A stretch of 64,000 nucleotides of DNA from Thermoleophilales bacterium (GTDB taxonomy: Bacteria > Actinomycetota > Thermoleophilia > Solirubrobacterales > 70-9), in the NCBI GenBank assembly GCA_020636895.1, contig JACJWZ010000001.1, positions 992,001-1,056,000 of the forward strand, read 5' to 3'. A program made the position numbers and the translations under genes. Within the stretch, counting starts at the first letter, position 1. Each line of letters starts with the position of its first letter. Of the stretch, positions 8,677 through 15,584 are shown piece after piece. Under the pieces are notes generated by a model. It searched no databases and was not told the DNA's origin. It worked only from the letters and a program-made list of their open reading frames with translations.

Positions 8677-10011
8677 ATGGATGAACCCGTGAGCAAGCGC
8701 TTCCACGTGACCACGTTCGGGTGCCAGATGAACGAGCACGACTCCGAGCGCATGAAGGGCATGCTCGGGACGCTCGGCTACCGGGAGTCGGCGACGCGCG
8801 AGGACGCCGACCTCATCCTCTTCAACACCTGCTCGATCCGGGAGGCCGCCGACAACCGCTTCATCGCCCACCTGGGCGAGGCGAAGCGACTCAAGGCCGA
8901 ATCGCCGGGGACCGTCGTAGGCGTCGGTGGCTGCTGGGCCCAGTCGGTCAAGGACGAGGTGTTCGAGCGCTTCCCCTTCGTCGACGTCGCCTTCGGCCCC
9001 GGCCAGATCCACAAGCTCGCTGAGTTCATCGCGAGCGACGCGATCACCGCTCAGGGTTTCTTCGAGTTCGAGGAGTTCGCCGGTCACCTGCCGACGCAGC
9101 GCGACCGCGAGTTCCAGGCCTGGCTGCAGATCTCGCAGGGGTGCAACTGCGTCTGCTCCTACTGCATCGTCCCCTCGACGCGAGGGCGAGAGCGAAGCCG
9201 CCCCGCCGGGGAGCTGCTCGCCGAGGTCCAGACGCTGGCCGCCGACGGGGTCCGCGAGGTGACGCTGCTCGGCCAGAACGTCAACAGCTACGGTCGCGAT
9301 CTGCGCGGCGAGGACAGGCTGAGCTTCGCGGAGCTGCTGCGGGCGATCGATGCGATCGACGGCATCGAGCGGATCCGCTACACGAGCCCGCATCCGAAGG
9401 ACATCCGCGAGGACGTCGTCGCCGCCCACGCCGAGTGCCCGGCGGTGTGCGAGCACATCCACCTACCGCTGCAGTCGGGCTCGAGCCGGATCCTCAAGGC
9501 GATGCGCCGCACCTACAACCGCCAGCGATACATGGACCGCGTCGCGATGATCCGCGAGCGGGTCCCCGACGTCGCGCTGACGACGGACATCATCGTCGGC
9601 TTCCCCGGCGAGACGGAGGCCGACTTCGAGGAGACCCTGGAGGTGGTCGACGAGGTCGGCTACGACGGCGCCTTCACGTTCGTCTTCAGCCCGCGCCGCG
9701 GCACCCTCGCCGCCGAGCTCGAGGGGGCGCTTCCGCATCCGGTCAAGAAGGAGCGGATGGCGCGGCTCGTGGAGCTCGTCCAGCGCCGCGCTAAGGAGCG
9801 CTCGCAGCGGTTCGTCGGGCGCGACGTCGAGGTCCTGGTCGAGGGTCCGAGCCGGACGGATCCGACGCGGCTGCGCGGCCGCAGCCGCCACAACAAGGCG
9901 GTCAACTTCGAGGGCACCGCCCGGCCCGGCGAGCTGGTCGAGGTGGAGGTCTCCTCGGCGAGCTCGCAGACGCTCCTCGGAGCGGAGCGCCTGCTCTCGC
10001 GAACCGGCTGA
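8677..10011 (+). CDS. miaB: tRNA (N6-dimethylallyladenosine(37)-C2)-methylthiotransferase MiaB
   Basis: 444 residues. MiaB is a radical-SAM enzyme that adds a methylthio group to i6A37 of tRNAs reading UNN codons. The N-terminal cluster cysteines are in FGCQMNEHDSE, NTCSIRE and GGCWAQ; the radical-SAM triad CxxxCxxC is in QGCNCVCSYC; a C-terminal TRAM domain ends the protein. A start at the GTG five codons downstream is possible. miaA, whose product makes the i6A substrate, begins 4 bases after the stop, so the two steps share an operon. Confidence 0.96.
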   Translation: MDEPVSKRFHVTTFGCQMNEHDSERMKGMLGTLGYRESATREDADLILFNTCSIREAADNRFIAHLGEAKRLKAESPGTVVGVGGCWAQSVKDEVFERFPFVDVAFGPGQIHKLAEFIASDAITAQGFFEFEEFAGHLPTQRDREFQAWLQISQGCNCVCSYCIVPSTRGRERSRPAGELLAEVQTLAADGVREVTLLGQNVNSYGRDLRGEDRLSFAELLRAIDAIDGIERIRYTSPHPKDIREDVVAAHAECPAVCEHIHLPLQSGSSRILKAMRRTYNRQRYMDRVAMIRERVPDVALTTDIIVGFPGETEADFEETLEVVDEVGYDGAFTFVFSPRRGTLAAELEGALPHPVKKERMARLVELVQRRAKERSQRFVGRDVEVLVEGPSRTDPTRLRGRSRHNKAVNFEGTARPGELVEVEVSSASSQTLLGAERLLSRTG

Positions 10012-10015
10012 GGAA

Positions 10016-10921
10016 GTGGCGGCGGCGACCGCTGAGGTGATCGCGATCTTCGGGCCGACCGCGGTCGGCAAGACCGGGGTCGCGATCGAGCTCGCCGCTC
10101 TGCTGCGTGAGCGGGGCGAAGAGCCCGTCGCCGTCTCCTGCGACGCGATCCAGGTCTATCGCGGCCTCGAGGTCCTGAGCGGCGCCCCGAGCGCATCCGA
10201 GCGCGAGCTTCTAGAGCACCGTCTCGTCGGCTTCGTCGATCCGGGCGAGGAGTTCAGCGCCGGGCGCTTCGCGGAGCTGGCCCGGGCCGAGATCGACGAT
10301 CTCCTCGATGCGGGCCGGACCCCGATCGTGGTCGGAGGGACCGGGCTCTACATGCGGGCCGCCCTCGCCGAGCTCGACCTGCAGCCTCCGGTCGCGGCCG
10401 AGATCAGGGAGGGGGTGGAGGCGCAGGTCGCCGAGGCCGGCCCGGCGGCGTTGCACGCCGAGCTCGAGCCGGACGTGGCCGCGCGGGTTCACCCCAACGA
10501 CCGCAAGCGCGTGGCCCGCGCGCTCGAGCTGCAGCGCGCCGGCCTCGATCCGCCCGAGCGTGGCCGGGAGCTCTGGACGGCGCGCCTGCGCCACCCGACG
10601 ACCCTGAGCGGGATCGTCGTCGGCCGCGAGGAGCTGGCCGAGCGGATCGACCGAAGGGTCGAGGCCATGCTGGGCAACGGCGCCGGCGCGGAGGCGGCCG
10701 CGCTCGAGGCGATCGGTGCGTCCCGGACTGCGGCGGCTGCGCTCGGCCGCGAGGAGGCGCTGCGCGGGGACGCGGAGGCGATGAAGTCGGCGCATCGCCG
10801 TTACGCGCGACGGCAGATGACCTGGCTGCGGAAGATGGAGGGCCTGGAGACGGTCGAACGCGACGGACTCAGCGACGCGGAGGTCGCGGCGAGGATCGCC
10901 GTCGCGAGCGGGCGGGGATAA
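10016..10921 (+). CDS. miaA: tRNA dimethylallyltransferase MiaA
   Basis: 301 residues from GTG. MiaA transfers dimethylallyl from DMAPP to N6 of A37. The P-loop is GPTAVGKT (about residues 12-19), followed by SCDAIQVYRGLEVLSGAPS, matching the substrate-binding DxxQxY block, and VVGGTGLYMRA. The C-terminal part has the usual RYARRQMTWLRK. It follows miaB with a 4-base gap and precedes dapF by 8 bases. DMAPP comes from the MEP pathway, represented in the window by ispG. Confidence 0.95.
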   Translation: MAAATAEVIAIFGPTAVGKTGVAIELAALLRERGEEPVAVSCDAIQVYRGLEVLSGAPSASERELLEHRLVGFVDPGEEFSAGRFAELARAEIDDLLDAGRTPIVVGGTGLYMRAALAELDLQPPVAAEIREGVEAQVAEAGPAALHAELEPDVAARVHPNDRKRVARALELQRAGLDPPERGRELWTARLRHPTTLSGIVVGREELAERIDRRVEAMLGNGAGAEAAALEAIGASRTAAAALGREEALRGDAEAMKSAHRRYARRQMTWLRKMEGLETVERDGLSDAEVAARIAVASGRG

Positions 10922-10929
10922 TCAGCGCG

Positions 10930-11835
10930 ATGCGGTTCGAGAAGTGGCAGGCGCTGGGCAACGACTACATCGTGCTCGAGCGCGACGCACTCCCGTTCCC
11001 GCTCACGCCCGAGCGCGCGCACGCGATCTGCGACGCCCACTTCGGCTGCCACGCGGACGGGATCCTGCTGCTCTCGAAGCCGACCGATCCCGAGGCGCAC
11101 GTCGCCGAGCTGCGGATCTTCAACCCGGACGGTTCGGAGGCCGAGCTGTCCGGCAACGGCGCCCGCGAGGCGATCATGTACCTGCGGCGCTCCGGCTGGA
11201 CCGACAGCGACGAGTTCACGATCCTCACCGCCGCCGGTGAGATAACGCCGCGGATCACAGGGCCTGATTCGGCGCGGGTCGCCATGGCCCAGGCGAGGAC
11301 CAGCTCCGACGACTTCCCCTCCGGCCCCGAGGACGGGCGCGGCGTGATCGACGTCGGCGGCGTCGAGCGCGAGTTCCAGCACGTCTCGGTGGGCAATCCG
11401 CAGTGCGCGATCGAGGTAGACGAAGGTCTCGAGGAGCTCGACCTGCCGGCGATCGGGCCGGCGATCGAGTCCTCGCCGCTGTTCCCGAACCGCTCCAACG
11501 TGAGCTTCTGGCGGGTCGAGCCGTCGCCGGTGGGAGCGACGCAGGCATCGACGGTCCGCGCGCGGATCTTCGAGCGCGGGGTGGGGGAGACGCTCTCCTC
11601 CGGAACCGGCGCCACCGGCGCCGCAGTAGCGGCTCACCTACGAGGTGCACCGAGCCCGATCACCGTCGTCCTCGACGGCGGCGAGCTGCTCGTGGAGATC
11701 GGACCCGAGCTCGAGATCTGGCTGACCGGGACCGCCGAGCCGGTGTTCGGCGGGGAGTTCTCGCCGGAGATGATGCGTCGCCTCGCGGCGCTCGAGCAGG
11801 TCCCCGTGCCGGGATCCGAGCAGCCCGGCGGCTAG
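10930..11835 (+). CDS. dapF: Diaminopimelate epimerase-family protein with Ser/Ser in place of Cys/Cys
   Basis: 301 residues with the whole DapF frame: KWQALGNDYIVLE at the start, HADGILLL, NPDGSEAELSGNGAR, VGNPQCAI and ERGVGETLSSGTGA. DapF interconverts LL- and meso-diaminopimelate using two cysteines as acid and base. Here both positions are serine: S74 in ELSGNGAR (normally C in MCGNGxR) and S224 in LSSGTGA (normally ACGTGA). Fold and position (miaB-miaA-dapF) fit DapF, but catalysis cannot be the standard thiol mechanism. It may be a divergent but active clade, a different isomerase, or inactive. Its stop shares CTAG with the opposing clpP stop. Confidence 0.85.
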   Translation: MRFEKWQALGNDYIVLERDALPFPLTPERAHAICDAHFGCHADGILLLSKPTDPEAHVAELRIFNPDGSEAELSGNGAREAIMYLRRSGWTDSDEFTILTAAGEITPRITGPDSARVAMAQARTSSDDFPSGPEDGRGVIDVGGVEREFQHVSVGNPQCAIEVDEGLEELDLPAIGPAIESSPLFPNRSNVSFWRVEPSPVGATQASTVRARIFERGVGETLSSGTGATGAAVAAHLRGAPSPITVVLDGGELLVEIGPELEIWLTGTAEPVFGGEFSPEMMRRLAALEQVPVPGSEQPGG

Positions 11836-12446
11836 CTCGAGAAGCCCGTCGGGGTGCGGACGACGTCGCGCGACTCCATGATCCGGTCGATCAGGCCGTA
11901 GTCGGCCGCCTCCTCGGCGCTGAAGAACCGATCGCGGTCCATGTCGTCGTGGACCTGCTCCTCGCTCTTGCCGGTGTGCTTGGCGTAGATGCGGTCGACC
12001 CGCTCGCGGGTCGCGATCGCCTCGCGGGCGTGGATCTCGATGTCGGTCGCCTGCCCCTGGAAGCCGCCCGAGGGCTGGTGGATGAGGATGCGCGCGTTGG
12101 GCAGCGCGAGGCGCTTGCCCGCAGCTCCCCCGCAGAGCAGCAGCGAACCCATCGACATCGCGATCCCGAAGCAGATGGTCGAGACGTCGGGCTTGACGTA
12201 CTGCATCGTGTCGTAGATCGCGAGCCCTGCCGTCACCGATCCGCCGGGCGAGTTGATGTAGAGGGAGATGTCCTTGTCGGGGTCCTCCGACTCGAGATGG
12301 ATCAGCTGGGCGACGATCAGGTTGGCGATGTCGTCGTCGACGGCCTGGCCGAGGATGACGATCCGCTCCGAGAGCAGCCGCGAGTAGATGTCGAAGGATC
12401 GCTCCCCACGGGAGGACTGCTCGACGACCATCGGGACCATTGGCAT
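11832..12446 (-). CDS. clpP: ATP-dependent Clp protease proteolytic subunit ClpP
   Basis: 204 residues from the ATG at 12446, which has GAGGAGG 6 bases upstream; longer in-frame readings have no such site. ClpP is the serine peptidase barrel that degrades proteins fed by ClpX/ClpC. Ser is in GIAMSMGSLL, His in ARILIHQPSGG, and the Asp follows in the C-terminal third; SLYINSPGGSVTAG is also present. A second clpP or clpX is not adjacent, although actinobacteria usually have clpP1-clpP2-clpX. It is divergent from the SRPBCC gene, and the shared gap holds the phased operator array. Confidence 0.95.
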   Translation of the reverse strand: MPMVPMVVEQSSRGERSFDIYSRLLSERIVILGQAVDDDIANLIVAQLIHLESEDPDKDISLYINSPGGSVTAGLAIYDTMQYVKPDVSTICFGIAMSMGSLLLCGGAAGKRLALPNARILIHQPSGGFQGQATDIEIHAREAIATRERVDRIYAKHTGKSEEQVHDDMDRDRFFSAEEAADYGLIDRIMESRDVVRTPTGFSS

Positions 12447-12468
12447 CAGGAACCTCCTCGGTTCTGGC

Positions 12469-12536
12469 GTTGCAGAGATGCAACCAAAGAGTTGCGTATA
12501 TCGGCGGGAGGCTATCATCCGCAACCGATGAGTTGC
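12469..12536. promoter_or_regulatory. Array of five phased GTTGC/GCAAC half-sites between clpP and the SRPBCC-ArsR pair
   Basis: GTTGC (12469), GCAAC (12480), GTTGC (12491), GCAAC (12521), GTTGC (12532). Adjacent half-sites are 11 bases apart, giving two copies of GCAAC-N6-GTTGC whose centres are 41 bases (about four turns) apart, plus an inverse GTTGC-N6-GCAAC. A TATCAT -10-like box (12513-12518) lies between them. The likely binder is the ArsR-family protein encoded two genes downstream, giving autoregulation; an effect on clpP is possible. Confidence 0.6.
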
Positions 12537-12558
12537 ATCACGTATGGAGGAGGCTGAG

Positions 12559-12993
12559 GTGGACGCCATCGACGAGCTGATCGAGCGGTTCGAGCAGGTC
12601 GAACGTGTGGAGCGCGAGACCGTGCTCGACGCCGACGAGGAGCGCGCCTGGGAGGCGATCAGCGACCCGGCCGAGCTCGAGCGATGGCTGGCGGACGAGG
12701 TCGACCTGGAGCCGGTCGAGGGAGCGCCCGCCCGTTTCGAGGTCGACGGCGAGGAACGTCCGGGGCGCGTCGAGCGGGTCGTCGAGGGCCGCGAGCTGGC
12801 CTTCACCTGGTCCCGGGCGCCCGGCGAGGAGAGCCTCGTGGAGCTCGTGCTGGCGCCGTGCGTGGGCGGGACGCGAATCTCCGTCGTCGAGACCCGGCTT
12901 CGTACCGGCGCCGACGCGCCGCCGCTTCTGATGTCCGGCTGGGACGACGGCCTGCGGGGGCTCCGGCGGCTCGCCCACCTGGTTTTCGCCTAG
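12559..12993 (+). CDS. SRPBCC (AHSA1-like) family protein
   Basis: 144 residues from GTG 12559, chosen because GGAGGAGG sits 5 bases upstream; the ATG at 12544 would make that site coding and put the start just 7 bases from an operator half-site. The pattern VLDADEERAWEAISDPAELERWLADE is the usual start of the START/Bet v 1-like SRPBCC fold, followed by alternating strands and a C-terminal helix. Such proteins bind small hydrophobic ligands. Pairing with an ArsR regulator (34 bases downstream) is a common actinobacterial arrangement. Ligand unknown. Confidence 0.82.
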   Translation: MDAIDELIERFEQVERVERETVLDADEERAWEAISDPAELERWLADEVDLEPVEGAPARFEVDGEERPGRVERVVEGRELAFTWSRAPGEESLVELVLAPCVGGTRISVVETRLRTGADAPPLLMSGWDDGLRGLRRLAHLVFA

Positions 12994-13026
12994 GTGCAAC
13001 AGGAAGCCCGGAGGGACCTTCCCGCC

Positions 13027-13332
13027 ATGAGCGCCGACGCCGTCTTCGCGGCCCTCGCCGACCCGACCCGCCGCGGGCTGGTCGAGTCGCTGGCGAGTGC
13101 CCCGGCGACGGCGACCGACCTCGCCAAGGGCTTGCCGATGACGCGCCAGGCCGTGTCCAAGCACCTGGCGATGCTCGCCGCGGCTGAGCTGGTCTCGACC
13201 GAGCGGCGTGGTCGCGAGACGCGGTACACGCTCCGCCCCGAGCCGCTGCGCGAGGTCAGCCGCTGGGTCGATGCCGTCGGGGACGAGTGGGCGGACCGGC
13301 TCAGCCGGCTGGAGCGCTCGATCCGCGACTGA
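13027..13332 (+). CDS. ArsR/SmtB-family transcriptional regulator
   Basis: 101 residues from ATG 13027; an in-frame GTG at 12994 is less likely because GGAGGG sits about 11 bases before the ATG. Winged HTH: FAALADPTRRGLVESLA, then TATDLAKGLPMTRQAVSKHLAML, then the wing RRGRETRYTL. No cysteine metal site is visible, so it is probably not a metal sensor; it belongs to the group paired with SRPBCC proteins. It probably binds the phased GCAAC/GTTGC array at 12469-12536. Its last 32 bases overlap the end of the opposing SDR gene. Confidence 0.88.
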   Translation: MSADAVFAALADPTRRGLVESLASAPATATDLAKGLPMTRQAVSKHLAMLAAAELVSTERRGRETRYTLRPEPLREVSRWVDAVGDEWADRLSRLERSIRD

Positions 13333-14281
13333 ACGCGTCAGCTGCGTCGAGCGGCCCGAAGTCGACTCCGGTCAGCTCCTCGGAGACCTCCCACAGCCGA
13401 CGGGCCGTCTCGGGATCAGCCGCGCGGCTGGTGCGGCCGACGCGCTTGGGGTGGCCACGCTGCTCGCCGAGACCGTCGGGCCCGAAGTAGTCGTCGCCCT
13501 CGACGTCGGGCATCGTCGCCGCGTAGAGGGAGGGCAGGGCGCCCATCGCGTCGCTTTGGCCCAGCAGGAGGTTGCCGAGCGCCGCGCCCGGCTTGAGCAG
13601 GAAGCCGAAGCGCCCCATCGCCGGGCCCGCGGTCTGCAGGTTGGTCGAGGAGTAGCCGGGGTGGGCCGCGGCCGCGACGAGGTCGGTCCCGGCGGCCTCC
13701 GCGCGCCGCGCGAGCTCGAGCGTGAACAGCAGGTTCGCGAGCTTCGACTGCCCGTAGGCGGGCCATCGCGAGTACCCGTGCACGGAGTTGAGGTCGTCGA
13801 AGTCGATCTTGCCGACGCGGTGGGCCATGCTCGAGACGTTGACCACCCGCGCCGCGGGCGAGGCGAGCAGCTTCTGGATCAGGCGCCCGGTGAGCGCGAA
13901 GTGGCCGAGGTGGTTGGTCCCGATCTGCAGTTCGAAGCCGTCCGCGGTCTCGCGGCGTGGCGGCGCCATCACTCCGGCGTTGTTGACGAGGAGGTCGAGC
14001 GGGCCGGAACGCGCGCAGACCTCCTCCGCTGCCCGTCGCACCGCCTCCAGGTCGGCGAGGTCGAGAGCGACGATCTCCACGTCGGCCTCTGGGTGCTCGG
14101 CGAGGATCCGATCCCGGGCGGCGGTCGCCCGGGCGGCGTCGCGGCAGCCCATCAGCACGGCTGCGCCGGCGCCCGCCAGGGCGCTCGCCGTGCGCAGCCC
14201 GAGGCCGCTGTTGGCCCCGGTCACCAGCGCCGTGCGGCCGCTCTGGGACGGGATGTCGTCGCTGCTCCACTTGTCGCTCAT
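13301..14281 (-). CDS. Short-chain dehydrogenase/reductase
   Basis: 326 residues from ATG 14281 (GAGGAG 5 bases upstream; an in-frame GTG at 14287 abuts that site). Classical SDR: NAD(P)-binding TGANSGLGLRTA near residue 20, NNAGVM near 95, the catalytic set with S in VNVSSMAHR and YGQSK. The length and SMAHR...YGQSKLANLLFT pattern match the retinol-dehydrogenase/oxidoreductase-like SDRs, typically of broad substrate range. Monocistronic. The 3' end overlaps the convergent ArsR gene by 32 bases. Confidence 0.88.
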   Translation of the reverse strand: MSDKWSSDDIPSQSGRTALVTGANSGLGLRTASALAGAGAAVLMGCRDAARATAARDRILAEHPEADVEIVALDLADLEAVRRAAEEVCARSGPLDLLVNNAGVMAPPRRETADGFELQIGTNHLGHFALTGRLIQKLLASPAARVVNVSSMAHRVGKIDFDDLNSVHGYSRWPAYGQSKLANLLFTLELARRAEAAGTDLVAAAAHPGYSSTNLQTAGPAMGRFGFLLKPGAALGNLLLGQSDAMGALPSLYAATMPDVEGDDYFGPDGLGEQRGHPKRVGRTSRAADPETARRLWEVSEELTGVDFGPLDAADAFSRGSSAPAG

Positions 14282-14391
14282 CCGCACTCCTCGGATCGGG
14301 GTCTGTTCCCGGGAACCCTACGGGGACGCGGTGCGCGCCCTCGGTAGCCTGAGAGCCTGTCCCGCCCACGATCCACGAAGGAGTCCGGAGC

Positions 14392-15561
14392 TTGTCGCTG
14401 ACCGACCCGTCCAAGCGCCTCGAGGCGATCCCGCCGTACATGTTCGCCGAGCTCGAGCGCAAGGTCGCCGAGAAGAAGAAGGCCGGCATCGACGTGATCA
14501 GCCTCGGGATCGGCGATCCCGACATGCCGACATTCCCGCACGTCGTCGAGGCGATGCAGGCGGCCGTGGCGGAGAACGACAACCAGAAGTACCCCTCCAA
14601 CCGCGGCCGCGAGGAGTTCCGCGACGCGCTCGCCCGCTTCTACGGGCGCCGCTTCGGGGTCGAGATCGACCCCGAGTCCGAGGTGATCCCGGCGATCGGC
14701 GCCAAGGAGTGCATCTACAACCTCTGCTTCGCCTTCCTCGATCCCGGTGACGTCGCGCTCGCCTCCGACCCCGGCTACCCCGTCTACACGGGCGGTCCGG
14801 TGCTGGCGGGGGCCGAGGCGGTCGTTCTGCCGCTGGTCCCCGAGCTCGGATTCGCGCCGGACCTCGACGCGATCGACCCCGACGACCTCCGTCGCGCCCG
14901 GCTCCTGTTCCTCAACTACCCCAACAACCCGACGGGCGCGATCGCGCCGGAGGGGCTCTTCGAGCGCGTCATCGAGCTCGCTCGCGAGCACGAGATCCTC
15001 GTCGTGCACGACAACGCCTACTCGGAGACGACCTACGACGGCTACGTGGCGCCGAGCTTCCTGGCCACCCCCGGGGCCAAGGACGTCGGCGTCGAGGTCT
15101 TCAGCCTCTCGAAGGGCTTCAACATGACCGGCTGGCGTTGCGCCGCGATCCTCGGCAACGCCGATGCGATCCAGAGCTACTGGCGTCTGAAGACGAACGT
15201 CGACTCGGGGCTCTTCGAGGCGATTCAGCTTGCCGGGGTGACGGCGCTCGACGGCCCCCGCGAGCCGCTGGAGGAGATGAACGCCCTGTACGCACGTCGG
15301 CGCGATCTCGTCGTCGACGCGCTCGCCGAGATCGGCGTCGACGTCGCCTCGCCGAAGGGGACGATCTACGTCTGGGCGCCGGTTCCCGAGGGCTACACGT
15401 CGACGACGTTCTGCGAGCACGTGCTCGAGGAGGCGGCGGTCGTGATCTCGCCCGGCTCGATGTACGGGCCGAGCGGGGAGGGGTTCTTCCGGATCTCCCT
15501 GACTACGCCCGACGAGCGGTTGACGGAGGCGGTCGAGCGCATGCGGGAGCACCTGAGCTAG
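14392..15561 (+). CDS. dapL: LL-diaminopimelate aminotransferase (DapL2-type class I/II PLP aminotransferase)
   Basis: 389 residues from TTG with AAGGAG 8 bases upstream. DapL makes LL-diaminopimelate from tetrahydrodipicolinate in one step. Class I/II fold: LGIGDPDMPTFPHVVEA, SDPGYPVYTGGPVLAG, LFLNYPNNPTGA, HDNAYSETTYDGY and the PLP lysine in FSLSKGFNMTGWR. The blocks YPVY, PSFLATPGAKDVGVE and TNVDSGLFEAIQ match the bacterial/archaeal DapL2 group more than aspartate aminotransferases. Related enzymes such as AlaT/AlaC are hard to exclude by eye. With DapL the cell needs an active DapF, which makes the Ser/Ser DapF noteworthy. Confidence 0.75.
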   Translation: MSLTDPSKRLEAIPPYMFAELERKVAEKKKAGIDVISLGIGDPDMPTFPHVVEAMQAAVAENDNQKYPSNRGREEFRDALARFYGRRFGVEIDPESEVIPAIGAKECIYNLCFAFLDPGDVALASDPGYPVYTGGPVLAGAEAVVLPLVPELGFAPDLDAIDPDDLRRARLLFLNYPNNPTGAIAPEGLFERVIELAREHEILVVHDNAYSETTYDGYVAPSFLATPGAKDVGVEVFSLSKGFNMTGWRCAAILGNADAIQSYWRLKTNVDSGLFEAIQLAGVTALDGPREPLEEMNALYARRRDLVVDALAEIGVDVASPKGTIYVWAPVPEGYTSTTFCEHVLEEAAVVISPGSMYGPSGEGFFRISLTTPDERLTEAVERMREHLS

Positions 15562-15584
15562 GACGCCTGGACGCCTGGACGCCT
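15561..15584 (+). repeat. Three perfect tandem copies of GGACGCCT filling an intergenic gap
   Basis: The 8-mer GGACGCCT occurs three times without a mismatch, from the last base of the aminotransferase stop codon to the base before the next ATG (15585). It replaces the usual ribosome-binding region of the hydrolase-cyclase gene. Gain or loss of a unit would shift the start by 8 bases from upstream signals. Confidence 0.95.
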
